This document shows, in pieces, positions 43,266 to 53,008 of a stretch of DNA of 64,000 nucleotides. Under the pieces are notes generated by a model. The model had not been told where the DNA came from. It did not search any database and was given only the letters and a program-made list of their open reading frames with translations. The DNA is from CAVQBC01 sp963848415 (GTDB lineage: Bacteria > Actinomycetota > Thermoleophilia > Solirubrobacterales > Solirubrobacteraceae). The stretch is from NCBI GenBank assembly GCA_963848415.1, contig CAWKDN010000001.1, positions 434,001-498,000 on the forward strand, in the 5' to 3' direction. The translations under genes and the position numbers were made by a program. Numbering within the stretch: the stretch's first letter is position 1; each line of letters starts with the position of its first letter.

Positions 43266-44251
43266 CAGCCTCCGCGCTTGGCCTTCACGGCCTCGGTGAG
43301 CTTCGGGACGATCTTGTTGAGGTCGCCGACCACGCCGAGGTCGGAGAACTCGAAGATCGGGGCGCCGGCGTCCTTGTTGATGGCCACGATGTTCTCCGAG
43401 GCCTGCATCCCGACCTTGTGCTGGATGGCGCCGGAGATGCCGGCGGCGAGGTAGAGCTTGGGGGCGACGGTCTTGCCCGTCTGGCCGATCTGGGCGGCGT
43501 AGGCGTACCAGCCGGCGTCGACCACGGCGCGCGTGGCGGCGACCGCGCCGCCGAGCGCGCCCGCGAGCTCCTCGAGCGCCTCGAAGCCCTCCGCCTTGCC
43601 GAGGCCGCGGCCGCCGGCCACGAGCACCTTGGCGTCCTCGATGTTCACGTCGGCGCCGCGCTGCTCGCCGCGCTGGACCATCGAGGCCTTCAGCGAGTGC
43701 GGGGCGTAATCGACGGTGAGGTCCTCGACGGCGGCCGTGGCACTCGCGTCGCCGGCCTCGGAGGCCTCGAAGGCGTTCAGGCGGCCGATGATCACACCCA
43801 CGTCTGAGCGGTACTCGACGTCAGCGACCTTGGAGTCCTGCAGGATCGGGCGCTCGGCGACCAGCCGGCCGTCCTGCGCGCGCACCGCCGTGACCTCCAT
43901 GCAGACGCCCGCGTCCAGGCGCGCGGCGAGGCCGGCACCGATCTCGAAGCCGAGCAGGCCGCCGCCGAACAGCGCGTAGCGGTGGCCGCCCGCCTCGATC
44001 GCCGCGGCCATGGCGTCCACCACCGGCTGGGCGAGGCCCTCCGGCCCCTCCGCGCGGTAGACCTTCGTCGCGCCGTGGGCGCCGAGCGAGGCGCACAGCT
44101 CGTCGGACAGGCCGGCGGGGTCGCCGACGACGATGGCGTGGCACTCGGTCTGAAGCTCGTTGGCGAGGCGGGCTCCCTCCGCGACGGCGCCGAGCGAGTT
44201 CTTGTTGAAGGCGCCGTCGTAGTGCAGCGCGTAGACCAGGATCCCGCTCAT
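43265..44251 (-). CDS. etfA: electron transfer flavoprotein subunit alpha
   Basis: This FAD-binding subunit of ETF receives electrons from acyl-CoA dehydrogenases (one is encoded at 51 kb). The 328-residue protein has the FAD domain signature YLAAGISGAIQHKVGMQASE, with KVLVAGGRGLGKAEGFEALEE before it. The ATG at 44251 overlaps the etfB stop (ATGA), giving coupled synthesis of the two subunits. The length is normal. Confidence 0.95.
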   Translation of the reverse strand: MSGILVYALHYDGAFNKNSLGAVAEGARLANELQTECHAIVVGDPAGLSDELCASLGAHGATKVYRAEGPEGLAQPVVDAMAAAIEAGGHRYALFGGGLLGFEIGAGLAARLDAGVCMEVTAVRAQDGRLVAERPILQDSKVADVEYRSDVGVIIGRLNAFEASEAGDASATAAVEDLTVDYAPHSLKASMVQRGEQRGADVNIEDAKVLVAGGRGLGKAEGFEALEELAGALGGAVAATRAVVDAGWYAYAAQIGQTGKTVAPKLYLAAGISGAIQHKVGMQASENIVAINKDAGAPIFEFSDLGVVGDLNKIVPKLTEAVKAKRGG

Positions 44252-45075
44252 GCCAGCAGCTTCCTCTCGTCCAGCCAGGCGACGATCTTCTCGACCGTCT
44301 CGTTCGTGTCCTCGTCCTCGATCATCTGACCGGCGGCCTTCGCCGGCGGCGCCTTGAACTCGAAGCAGTGCGCGCGGGCGTTCTCGAAGCCGACGCGGTC
44401 GGCCTCGATGCCGAGGTCGCCGGTGGCGAGCGTGTCCAGCGGCTTCTTCTTGGCCCCCATGATCGCCTTCAGCGACGGGTAGCGCGGCTCGTTGATCGCG
44501 TCCCCGACGGAGATCACGGCGGGCAGCTCGACGAGCACGGTGTCGTAGCCGTACTCGGCCTGGCGCTCGCAGCGGAGCTTCCACCTGCTTCGGCCTTCGG
44601 CCTCATCACCGCTTCGCTCGTCCACATCGATCTTGATCACCTGGGTGAGCGAGGGCGCCTTGAGGTGGTCGGCCACGACGGCGCCGATCGTGTAGCACTC
44701 GCCGTCGTCGGACTGCTGGCCGAGCAGCACCAGGTCCGGCTGCTCGCGCTCCAGCGCGCGGGCGAGCGCGTAGCCGGTGCCGTTGACGTCGGAGCCCGCG
44801 AGCGCCTCGTCGGTCAGGTGCACCGAGCGGTCCGCGCCGAGCGAGACCGCCTTGTGCAGCGCCCGCACCGCCGACTCCGGCCCCATCGTCAGGGCGACGA
44901 CCTCGTCGACCTCGAGCGCGCCGCCCTCCTTGAGCTGCATCGCCGCCTCGATGGCGTGCGTGTCGAACACGTTGAGGTTCTTCTCGCCGCTGCGGTCCAG
45001 CCGCCCCGTCGAGGCATCGATGCGCTTCTCGACGGCGGCGTCCGGGACCTCTTTGACCAGGACGCAGATCTTCAT
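44248..45075 (-). CDS. etfB: electron transfer flavoprotein subunit beta
   Basis: This AMP-binding partner of EtfA begins MKICVLVKEVPDAAVEKRID. The AMP site region LLGQQSDDGECYTIGAVVAD and the recognition-loop segment INEPRYPSLKAIMGAKKKPL are present. Around residues 167-178 there is a charged insertion (ERSGDEAEGRSRW) not usual in the family. I chose the ATG at 45075 with an AGGAG site 6-7 nt before; the TTG one codon earlier is less likely. It heads the ETF operon behind a dyad at 45118. Length is 275 residues. Confidence 0.94.
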   Translation of the reverse strand: MKICVLVKEVPDAAVEKRIDASTGRLDRSGEKNLNVFDTHAIEAAMQLKEGGALEVDEVVALTMGPESAVRALHKAVSLGADRSVHLTDEALAGSDVNGTGYALARALEREQPDLVLLGQQSDDGECYTIGAVVADHLKAPSLTQVIKIDVDERSGDEAEGRSRWKLRCERQAEYGYDTVLVELPAVISVGDAINEPRYPSLKAIMGAKKKPLDTLATGDLGIEADRVGFENARAHCFEFKAPPAKAAGQMIEDEDTNETVEKIVAWLDERKLLA

Positions 45076-45117
45076 CAAGTCTCCTCGTGGGGTGATGCCA
45101 TTGGGGATGCTACCGCG

Positions 45118-45133
45118 TTGACTGACGAGTCAA
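45118..45133 (-). promoter_or_regulatory. dyad operator overlapping a promoter-like element upstream of etfB
   Basis: TTGACT and AGTCAA form a perfect 6-bp dyad with a 4-bp spacer, 43 bp upstream of the etfB ATG. On the minus strand the same TTGACT could serve as -35 with TAGCAT 15 bp further on. The shape fits a TetR-family fatty-acid regulator operator, which often controls etf genes in actinobacteria; no such regulator gene is in the window. Inference only. Confidence 0.5.
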
Positions 45134-45176
45134 TCTAGCCGGAAGGGCGGGTGCGAGACGCCGCTTCAGAGCCGTC

Positions 45177-45587
45177 TCACGGGGTTACGGCGCCGCGGAT
45201 GAAGTCGATGATCGCCTGGGTCGGGGCCCCCGGGGTGAAGACCTCCGCGACGCCGAGCTCCTTGAGCTCGGGTATGTCCTGGGACGGGATCGTGCCGCCC
45301 ACCGTGACGACGACGTCCTCGGCGTCCTGCTCGCGCAGCAGCGCGACGATCCGGGGCACGAGCGTCATGTGCGCGCCGGAGAGGATCGAGAGCCCGACGG
45401 CGTCCGCGTCCTCCTGCAGGACCGTCTCCACGATCTGCTCCGGCGTCTGGTGCAGGCCGGTGTAGATGACCTCCATGCCGGCGTCGCGCAAGGCGCGGGC
45501 GATGATCTTCGCGCCGCGGTCGTGGCCGTCGAGGCCGGGCTTGGCGACCACGACGCGGATCTTGCGGGTCTGGGCTGACGCACCCAT
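45177..45587 (-). CDS. B12-binding small subunit of acyl-CoA mutase (IcmB-like)
   Basis: This 136-residue stand-alone cobalamin domain has the base-off/His-on motif in VVAKPGLDGHDRGAKIIARA (DxHxxG). GLSILSGAHMTLVPRIVALL and TVGGTIPSQDIPELKELGV supply the nucleotide-tail groove. Size and sequence style match the small subunit of isobutyryl-CoA mutase rather than the fused domain of methylmalonyl-CoA mutase. Its catalytic partner is probably the large subunit encoded 3 kb away at 48685-50346. It follows the EamA gene by 26 bp on the same strand. Confidence 0.88.
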   Translation of the reverse strand: MGASAQTRKIRVVVAKPGLDGHDRGAKIIARALRDAGMEVIYTGLHQTPEQIVETVLQEDADAVGLSILSGAHMTLVPRIVALLREQDAEDVVVTVGGTIPSQDIPELKELGVAEVFTPGAPTQAIIDFIRGAVTP

Positions 45588-45613
45588 CGCGCGGGCAGTC
45601 TATGCCGGGTCGG

Positions 45614-46516
45614 TCACCTGCGCCGCGCCAGGGCGGCGCCCGCGAGGCACAGCGCTCCGCCGGCGAGCGCGATCGCCGGGGGCGCCTCGTCGAGCACGGC
45701 CCACCCCATCAGGACCGCCAGCGGAGGCACGAGGTAGGTCATCGCGCCGGTCCGCCCGGCGGTCGAGCGGGCGAGCGCGTAGGCCCAGGTGGTGAAGGCC
45801 AGCGCGGTGGGCAGCAGCCCGAGGTACACGGTCCAGGCGAGCGTTTCGGGCGTTGCGCTCGCGGCTTCGTCGACCAGCGTGGGCGTGAACGGCAGGCAGG
45901 CGACGGCCCCGATCGTGCACGCGAGCCAGGTGATGGTCAGCGCGGAGTTGTGGGTGAGCAGCGGCTTCTGGGCGACGACGCCGCCCGCGTAGGTCAGGGC
46001 GGCGACGAGGCAGAGGACGGTGCCCCAGCCGGCGGTCAGACCCTGCTCCGACGTGGCCAGCCCGATCACCACCACGCCCGCGAAGGCGAGCGCGCAGCCC
46101 GCCAGCAGCGTGCGCGGGAAGCCCTCGTGGAGGATCACGCCCGCGAGCAGGGCGATCAGGATCGGCCCGACGTTGACGAGCATCGCCGCGGTGCCGGCGT
46201 CGACGCGCCGCTCGGCCTCGTTGAGCGCGACGTTGTAGACGCCGAACCACAGCAGCCCGCAGACCAGCAGGCCGGGCCAGTCCCGTCTGGCCGGCAGCTT
46301 CTCGCGGCGGACCAGGACGATCGCGCCGAGCGCGAGGCTGCCGACGAGGAGGCGCCCGAGCGAGAGCGCGCCGCCGGTGAAGTCCTCGCCCGCGGCACGG
46401 ATGCCGACGAACGCGCTCGCCCACAGGACGACGGTGACGAGCGCCGCGCCGAGCGCGAGCCACTCATGGCGGCGGGCGCCGGCGGCGGGCGGGGGTTGCA
46501 CGGTCGGCGTCGTCAC
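45614..46516 (-). CDS. EamA/DMT family transporter
   Basis: This 300-residue, ten-helix transporter of the drug/metabolite superfamily consists of two EamA repeats. Repeat 1 shows VVLWASAFVGIRAAGEDF and AAMLVNVGPILIALLAGVIL. Repeat 2 ends with AMTYLVPPLAVLMGWAVLDE, the PxxAxxxGxxxxxE consensus. The substrate is unknown (amino acids or other small metabolites). A GTG start is used. It is divergent from the ArsR-type regulator across 65 bp, suggesting control by it. Confidence 0.88.
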   Translation of the reverse strand: MTTPTVQPPPAAGARRHEWLALGAALVTVVLWASAFVGIRAAGEDFTGGALSLGRLLVGSLALGAIVLVRREKLPARRDWPGLLVCGLLWFGVYNVALNEAERRVDAGTAAMLVNVGPILIALLAGVILHEGFPRTLLAGCALAFAGVVVIGLATSEQGLTAGWGTVLCLVAALTYAGGVVAQKPLLTHNSALTITWLACTIGAVACLPFTPTLVDEAASATPETLAWTVYLGLLPTALAFTTWAYALARSTAGRTGAMTYLVPPLAVLMGWAVLDEAPPAIALAGGALCLAGAALARRR

Positions 46517-46581
46517 GACCCTGACCGTAGGCGAGGAACGCTTCGGCGGGCGGCGAAGCGTCGGGCGCGTACGCTTGCGGC

Positions 46582-47271
46582 GTGGACGGTGACGCGGATC
46601 TGGCGGAGGTCGGCGCCGCGATCGGCGATCCGGCCCGGGCGGCCATGCTGCAGGCGCTGCTCGGCGGCCGCGCGCTGCCCGCCGGCGAGCTCGCCCGGAT
46701 CGGCCGCGTGGCGCCGTCCACGGCGAGCGCCCATCTCGCTCGGCTCGCGTCCGCCGGGCTGGTGGAGGTCGAGCGCCGCGGCCGCCACCGCTACCACCGG
46801 CTCGCGGGCGTGCAGGTCGCCGAAGCGCTCGAGGCGCTGGCGGCCATCGCGCCGGCGGCGCCCGTCCAGTCGTTGCGTGCCGCCCGCCTCGCCGCCGCCG
46901 AGCGGGCAGCCCGCTCCTGCTACGACCACCTCGCCGGCACGCTCGGCGTCGCGCTGACCGACCGGCTGATCGAGCTCGGGGCGCTCGACCCCAGCTCGCT
47001 CGCCCTGCTCGATCCGGGCCCGTTCGCGGCGCTGGGGGTCACCGCGCAGGCGCCGGCCGGAAGCCGCCGGCCGCTCACCCGTGCGTGTCTGGACTGGAGC
47101 GAGCGCCGCCACCATCTCGCTGGGCATCTCGGCGCCGCGCTGCTGACCGGCCTGCTCGATCGCGGCTGGCTGGTGCGGGCACGCGAGGGCCGCGCGCTGG
47201 TCGTGACGCCCGCGGGCGAGCACGGCCTCGACCACGTCCTCCACCTGCGCCCGCTCGTCGTCGCCGCATAG
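46582..47271 (+). CDS. ArsR-family winged-helix regulator
   Basis: This 229-residue regulator has an ArsR-type wHTH (about 8-75: GDPARAAMLQALLGGRALPA, then APSTASAHLARLASAGLVEV recognition helix and RRGRHRYHRLA wing). The C-terminal half (ERAARSCYDHLAGTLGVALT and CLDWSERRHHLAGHLGAALL) has Cys and His residues that could sense metal or thiol. Such ArsR proteins with this C-terminal extension are common next to DMT or MFS exporters. A GTG start at 46582 is used. It probably controls the divergent EamA gene. Confidence 0.86.
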   Translation: MDGDADLAEVGAAIGDPARAAMLQALLGGRALPAGELARIGRVAPSTASAHLARLASAGLVEVERRGRHRYHRLAGVQVAEALEALAAIAPAAPVQSLRAARLAAAERAARSCYDHLAGTLGVALTDRLIELGALDPSSLALLDPGPFAALGVTAQAPAGSRRPLTRACLDWSERRHHLAGHLGAALLTGLLDRGWLVRAREGRALVVTPAGEHGLDHVLHLRPLVVAA

Positions 47272-47344
47272 CCGCACGTCGGTTCATCGTGTCCGGACGG
47301 GCGAATGTGAGAGGACGCTCGGCGGCCGCGTCGAATCGGTCGGG

Positions 47345-47677
47345 ATGGCGTGGATCGTGACGTCCTGGCGAATCGACCGGCTCGAGTCGCTGGTGAGCAC
47401 CCAGGTCCGCGCCGGCATCGAGCGCGAGCGACGGCACGCGCAGCGCGTCAGCTCGCGGGCAGCCCGCGAGCGCGACGACCTCGCGGCCGAGCTCGAGGCG
47501 CTCGAGCGGCTCGGGATCGAGCTGCGAGCGAAACTGAGCGACCGCGAGACCGCGCCCGCCGAGCCGCCGTTGCGAGCGGTCCCGGCGTCCCCGCGTGTCG
47601 ACGGATCGCGCCGCGGCGGCCGGGCCCGGCTCAGGGAGAGCCCGCTCGCCGAGCTGTTCCGCGCGACCGCCGGCTGA
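47345..47677 (+). CDS. small helical protein, unknown
   Basis: This 110-residue Arg/Glu-rich protein starts MAWIVTSWRIDRLESLVSTQ and likely forms a helix or coiled coil over residues 20-70 (RERDDLAAELEALERLGIEL). The tail is basic and Pro-rich. No known family is recognised. The long antisense frames across this stretch are not convincing. Position after the ArsR gene and before a decayed DUF559 gene gives no functional hint. Confidence 0.45.
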   Translation: MAWIVTSWRIDRLESLVSTQVRAGIERERRHAQRVSSRAARERDDLAAELEALERLGIELRAKLSDRETAPAEPPLRAVPASPRVDGSRRGGRARLRESPLAELFRATAG

Positions 47678-47784
47678 GGGTTCGTCGCGCAACCCCGGCT
47701 TTGCCACGGGCGTGTGCCAGTTGTGTGTCGGAACACCCGCTGGTGAGGGGGTTGGGGTGCTTGCGGGGGCATCCTCCGTGGGGT

Positions 47785-47823
47785 GGGACGAGAAGCGCAT
47801 GTCAGACATGCCGTTCTCGTCCC
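47785..47823. repeat. 39-bp near-perfect palindrome upstream of a DUF559 remnant
   Basis: Outer arms GGGACGAGAA (47785-47794) and TTCTCGTCCC (47814-47823) and inner arms GCATGTC (47797-47803) and GACATGC (47805-47811) are perfect. Only a 2-bp mismatch lies between them, and a single central base. It could be an operator for the downstream gene, an intergenic hairpin repeat or a terminator. Confidence 0.65.
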
Positions 47824-47845
47824 GCTCGACGGTTCTGGCGTACCG

Positions 47846-48340
47846 GCGCTCGCCCGACGCCAGCATGGTGTCGTTTCGACCGCGCAGCTGAAGCGGGCGG
47901 GCCTGAGCAAGGGGGCGATCGCTCGGCGGACACGCGAGCGATGGCTGCATCCTCTTTACCGCGGGGTTTTACGCCTGTAGTCCGGCGCCGCTGAGCTTCA
48001 TGGGCCGCTGCTGGGCGGCGATCCTGGCCGGCGGCGGCCCCGACGCCGCGGCGCTGAGTTTCCGCGCGGCGGCCGCGCAGGACGATCTGCGGTCATCGCC
48101 GTCGGTCATCGACGTCACGACGTTGCTGCCGCAGGCCGTCGGTGCGAGGCGTCCGGGTGCGCAAGAGCCGCACGCTCGCGGAAGATCGTCGAGACCGACG
48201 GCGCCGCCACCCACCTCACCCGCACCGCCTTCCAAGACGACCGCACCCGCGACGTCCGGCACACCATCGCCGGCTACCGCGTCGCCCGCTTCACCCACAG
48301 CGACGTCATCCACCGCCAGGGGCAGACGGGCCGGGCGCTC
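47846..48340 (+). pseudogene. shattered AbiEi-HTH / DUF559 gene
   Basis: Three pieces in three frames are found in family order. First comes an N-terminal AbiEi-like helix-turn-helix (ALARRQHGVVSTAQLKRAGL, ending LHPLYRGVLRL and a stop at 47980). Second comes LSFMGRCWAAILAGGG with ALSFRAAA. Third, after an apparent deletion of roughly 100 codons, comes the C-terminal DUF559 nuclease-like part (KIVETDGAATHLTRTAFQDD, then TIAGYRVARFTHSDVIHRQ). No continuous frame connects them, so it is a relic. DUF559 proteins are common, often multi-copy, in actinobacteria; their function is poorly known. Confidence 0.72.
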
Positions 48341-48349
48341 CGGGCGCTG

Positions 48350-48684
48350 CTAGCGGCGCACGCGCAACGTCATGTCCATCCCCGAGTGGATGGTGCAGAC
48401 GATCGCGTAGCGGCCGGTCTTGCGCACGGTCTTGCGGTAGCTGCCCGAGGTCATCGTGGAGGACCTGAAGCGGGAGGGGCCCGAGGTGACGGTCACGTTG
48501 TGGGGCGAGTCGCCCCGAAAGCGCCACGCGACGGTCGTGCCGGACTCGACGCTCACGGTCGGCGTGCCGGAGCTGCGGACGAAGTAGTCGTCGCCGACGG
48601 TGACGGACTTGGTGGCGGCCAGCGCGGTGGCGGCGAGGCCGCCGGACACGACGACGGCGGCGAGCAGGGCGAGCAAGCGGGTCA

Positions 48685-48685
<1 letters not shown>
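48350..48685 (-). CDS. exported type-1 copper cupredoxin (plastocyanin-like)
   Basis: This 111-residue exported protein has a signal peptide (LLALLAAVVVSGGLAATALA) and a plastocyanin-like domain. All four blue-copper ligands are present: His in GDSPHNVTVTSG, and Cys, His and Met in GRYAIVCTIHSGMDMTLRV. It is therefore a likely small electron carrier outside the membrane. Its ATG overlaps the mutase stop (TGATG), a surprising partner for an exported copper protein. Other copper proteins in the window are SodC and a multicopper oxidase. Confidence 0.85.
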
Positions 48686-50346
<1,661 letters not shown>

Positions 50347-50368
50347 GGCCCGCGATTGTAAGCCGGTG

Positions 50369-50397
50369 CCGGGGCGAGCCACGCAGGCTCGCCCCGG
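50369..50397 (-). terminator. hairpin terminator of sodC
   Basis: A perfect 12-bp inverted repeat (50369-50380, 50386-50397) with a 5-nt loop lies 11 bp after the sodC stop and just upstream of the mutase start. Confidence 0.7.
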
Positions 50398-50408
50398 CCC
50401 CGAGGCGG

Positions 50409-50960
50409 CTACCGGACCGCGCCGCAGGCCAGCCGGGAGCCCGAGTCGCCCGTGTCCAGCGTCTCCTGATCGGGACGCGGGGCATAGCGGGTCGGGAGGT
50501 TGGCGTAGTTGTCGGCCTTGGCGTGGACCATCACCGCGCTGCCGTCGGAGTCGCGCAGGTCGGCCAGGCTGAAGCGATCGCTGGAGGCCACCAGGCGGCC
50601 GCTCCCGTCGCGCTTGACCAGCAGCACCGGCAGGTCGCCGATGTGGTCGCCGTGGGTCTGCGAGCCGCGCTTGACGTGGCCGAGCGCGGACTCGAAGGTC
50701 GGCGGGTCGCAGCGGCCGCGGGCGTGGATGTGGAAGCCGTGGAAGCCGGGCGGCATGCCGTTCACACGCGCGCGCACGGTCACCGGCCCGCGCCGGCCGT
50801 CCTGGCGCATCTGCACGGTGCCGAGACGCGCCCCGTCGGCGCCGCGGAGCGTCGCCGAGGCGGTGAGCGGCCCCTGGGTGCCGGACTGGGCGACGGCCAT
50901 CGCGCCGGCCCCCGCGACGATCATGACGACGAGGATCGCCGCCGTACGAACTGGATGCAT
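50409..50960 (-). CDS. sodC: Cu/Zn superoxide dismutase, exported
   Basis: This 183-residue exported SOD has a signal segment (VRTAAILVVMIVAGAGAMAVA). The copper/zinc site is visible as PGFHGFHIHARGRCDPP (two His, first Cys), THGDHIGDLPVLLV (bridging/zinc His) and AVMVHAKADNYAN (copper His). The second Cys of the conserved disulfide is in SRLACGAVR. The electrostatic loop Arg is in GDSGSRLACG. It protects the cell surface from extracellular superoxide. It is transcribed alone, ending at the hairpin at 50369. Confidence 0.9.
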   Translation of the reverse strand: MHPVRTAAILVVMIVAGAGAMAVAQSGTQGPLTASATLRGADGARLGTVQMRQDGRRGPVTVRARVNGMPPGFHGFHIHARGRCDPPTFESALGHVKRGSQTHGDHIGDLPVLLVKRDGSGRLVASSDRFSLADLRDSDGSAVMVHAKADNYANLPTRYAPRPDQETLDTGDSGSRLACGAVR

Positions 50961-51014
50961 TCCCCCTGCTCCTTGGATCGGGTGCTCCTGCGGGAGAGCC
51001 CTACCCAGATGGGG

Positions 51015-52142
51015 CTAGGAAGCGCGCGCCACGTCTCCCAGCAGCGCCCGGGCGATGACCAGGCGCTGGATCTCGCTCGTGCCCTCGTAGATCTCGGTGA
51101 CCTTGGCGTCGCGGTAGTAGCGCTCGGCGGGGAACTCCTTCGTGTAGCCCGGGCCGCCGAGCACCTGGATCGCCTCGCCCGTCTGCCGGCGGGCGACGCC
51201 CGAGGCGAAGAGCTTGGCCTGCGCGCCCTCGACGCGGTGGGGACGCCCGGCCTGCTTGAGGCGCGCGGCGCGCCAGGTCAGCGCCCGCGCGGCCTCGATC
51301 TCGGTCTGCATGTCGGCCAGCTTCTGCTGGATCGCGCCGAAGCGGGCGATCGGGCCGCCGAAGGCCGTGCGCTCGCCCGCGTAGGCGGTCGCCAGGTCGA
51401 GCGCCGCCTGGGCGATGCCGACCGCCTGGGCGGCGATCCCGATGCGCCCGCCGTCGAGCGTCGAGAAGGCGATCCGCAGGCCGGCGCCCGGCGCGCCGAG
51501 CAGCTCGCCGGGCGTCGCCTCGAAGCGCAGGTCGGCGGTCGAGGAGGAGTTCAGCCCCAGCTTCTCCTCCTCGCGCAGGACCGCGTAGCCCTCGTCGCCC
51601 GCGCGGACGAGATGGGCCGTCACGCCGGCCTCGGCATCGCGGGCGAAGACGATCACGACCGCGGCGTGCGATCCGTTGGTGATCCATTGCTTGGTCCCCG
51701 TGATCCGCCCGCCGGCGACCGCCGTGCGGATCGCGCCGGCGTCCGAGCCCGCCTCGGCCTCGGTGAGCGCGAAGGCCGCGAGGTCCTCCCCCGCGGCCAG
51801 CGGCGGCACCCAGCGCTCGATCTGCTCGGGCGTCCCGTGGTCGAGGATCGGCAGCGTCCCGGCGCTCGTGTGCACCGCGACGGTCACCCCCACCCCGGCG
51901 TCCGCACGCGAGAGCTCCTCGAGCACGAGCACGTAGCTGAGGAAGTCCGCCCCGGCGCCGCCGTGGGCCTCCGGCACGCAGACGCCCATCAGCCCGAGCT
52001 CGCCGAGCTCGCCGAACAGCGCGCGCGGGAACGTGTGCTCGCGGTCCCAGGCGGCCGCGTGCGGCGCCACCCGCTCGTCGGCGAAGCGCCGCGCGACCGC
52101 GCGGATCTCGCGCTGCTCGTCTGAGAGCTCGTGCAGGCTCAC
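51015..52142 (-). CDS. acyl-CoA dehydrogenase
   Basis: This 375-residue FAD enzyme oxidises acyl-CoA to enoyl-CoA and hands electrons to ETF (genes at 43-45 kb). The family signatures are ALTEAEAGSDAGAIRT and QVLGGPGYTKEFPAERYYRD. The catalytic Glu is in TEIYEGTSEIQRLVIAR, the position used by short/medium-chain and branched-chain enzymes. Chain-length choice is not predictable. The GTG at 52142 overlaps the HAD gene stop (GTGA), so thiolase, HAD and dehydrogenase form one translationally coupled operon. Confidence 0.93.
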   Translation of the reverse strand: MSLHELSDEQREIRAVARRFADERVAPHAAAWDREHTFPRALFGELGELGLMGVCVPEAHGGAGADFLSYVLVLEELSRADAGVGVTVAVHTSAGTLPILDHGTPEQIERWVPPLAAGEDLAAFALTEAEAGSDAGAIRTAVAGGRITGTKQWITNGSHAAVVIVFARDAEAGVTAHLVRAGDEGYAVLREEEKLGLNSSSTADLRFEATPGELLGAPGAGLRIAFSTLDGGRIGIAAQAVGIAQAALDLATAYAGERTAFGGPIARFGAIQQKLADMQTEIEAARALTWRAARLKQAGRPHRVEGAQAKLFASGVARRQTGEAIQVLGGPGYTKEFPAERYYRDAKVTEIYEGTSEIQRLVIARALLGDVARAS

Positions 52143-53008
52143 GAGCGCGAGCGGCCGAGCGCGACCACCGGCGGGCGCCGGCGGGTGGCCGCAGCGCGGC
52201 GGTTGAAGGCCGCGGAGCCCAGCCCGCCGAGCGCGGCGGCGGCCAGCGCGGCGCCGCCGATCCGCAGCCGCCGGCCGAGGCGCTCGAAGCGCAGCACCTC
52301 CCAGCCCTCCTCGCGCGCGACGCGGCCCAGCTCGGTGTCCGGGTTGACCGCCACGGGATGGCCGACGAGGCGCAGCATCGGGAGGTCTGACTCGGAATCG
52401 GAGAAGGCCCACGAGGCCGCCAGGTCGATGCCCTCGCGCTCGGCCAGCTCGCGGATCGCCTGCGCCTTGCCCTCGCGGTAGGTGAACGGGCCGCCGGCGC
52501 GGCCCGTGTACGTGCCGTCGACGACCTCCGACACGCTTCCGACGGCGCCGTCGAAGGTGAGCACGACCGCCATCAGCTCGGCCATCTCCTGCGAGGCGGC
52601 GGTGCAGATGAAGATCGGGCGTCCGGCGTCCTGATGGCCGTAGGCCGTGGCGAGCATCTGCGGGTACAGCCGCGGCAGCACGCCGGCGAGCACGTCGGGC
52701 GCCAGGCGCTGGAGATCGCGCACGCGCACGCCCGTCAGCAGCTCGCCGATCCGCTCGCGCAGCGCGTCGGTGCCGGCGTCGGTCGAGCCGCGCAGGCGGA
52801 AGCGCAGGTTCTCCACCGCGTCGGCCGCCAGCCGCCGGCGCGAGACGAGCCCCGACCGGTAGGCCGCGCGCCCGAACTGGAAGGCCGACGAGCCCGCCAT
52901 CAGCGTGCGGTCGAGGTCGAAGAAGGCGGCCCCGGGCTCCTCCGGGCGGCGCAGTGCGCCGCCGCCCGGCGGAGGGGGAAGGATGTGCGGTCGCTCGCCT
53001 GCGCTCAC
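52139..53008 (-). CDS. HAD-superfamily IB phosphatase-like protein
   Basis: This 289-residue protein of the SerB-like HAD subfamily IB has motif I as AAFFDLDRTLMAGSSAFQF, motif II in PIFICTAASQEMAELMA, motif III Lys in YREGKAQAIRELA and motif IV as WAFSDSESDLPMLRLVG. A C-terminal hydrophobic stretch (IGGAALAAAALGGLGSAAFN) may anchor it to the membrane. HAD-IB proteins of this type often act on phospholipid or acyl-phosphate intermediates. It starts at GTG 53008, overlapping the thiolase stop, and overlaps the dehydrogenase start. Confidence 0.85.
   Translation of the reverse strand: MSAGERPHILPPPPGGGALRRPEEPGAAFFDLDRTLMAGSSAFQFGRAAYRSGLVSRRRLAADAVENLRFRLRGSTDAGTDALRERIGELLTGVRVRDLQRLAPDVLAGVLPRLYPQMLATAYGHQDAGRPIFICTAASQEMAELMAVVLTFDGAVGSVSEVVDGTYTGRAGGPFTYREGKAQAIRELAEREGIDLAASWAFSDSESDLPMLRLVGHPVAVNPDTELGRVAREEGWEVLRFERLGRRLRIGGAALAAAALGGLGSAAFNRRAAATRRRPPVVALGRSRS

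Noticed and set aside
47075..47950. Minus-strand 291-codon frame over the ArsR tail and small helical gene
   Set aside because: It is low-complexity and Arg/Pro-rich, runs antisense to a clear ArsR protein and through the DUF559 relic, and has no domain.
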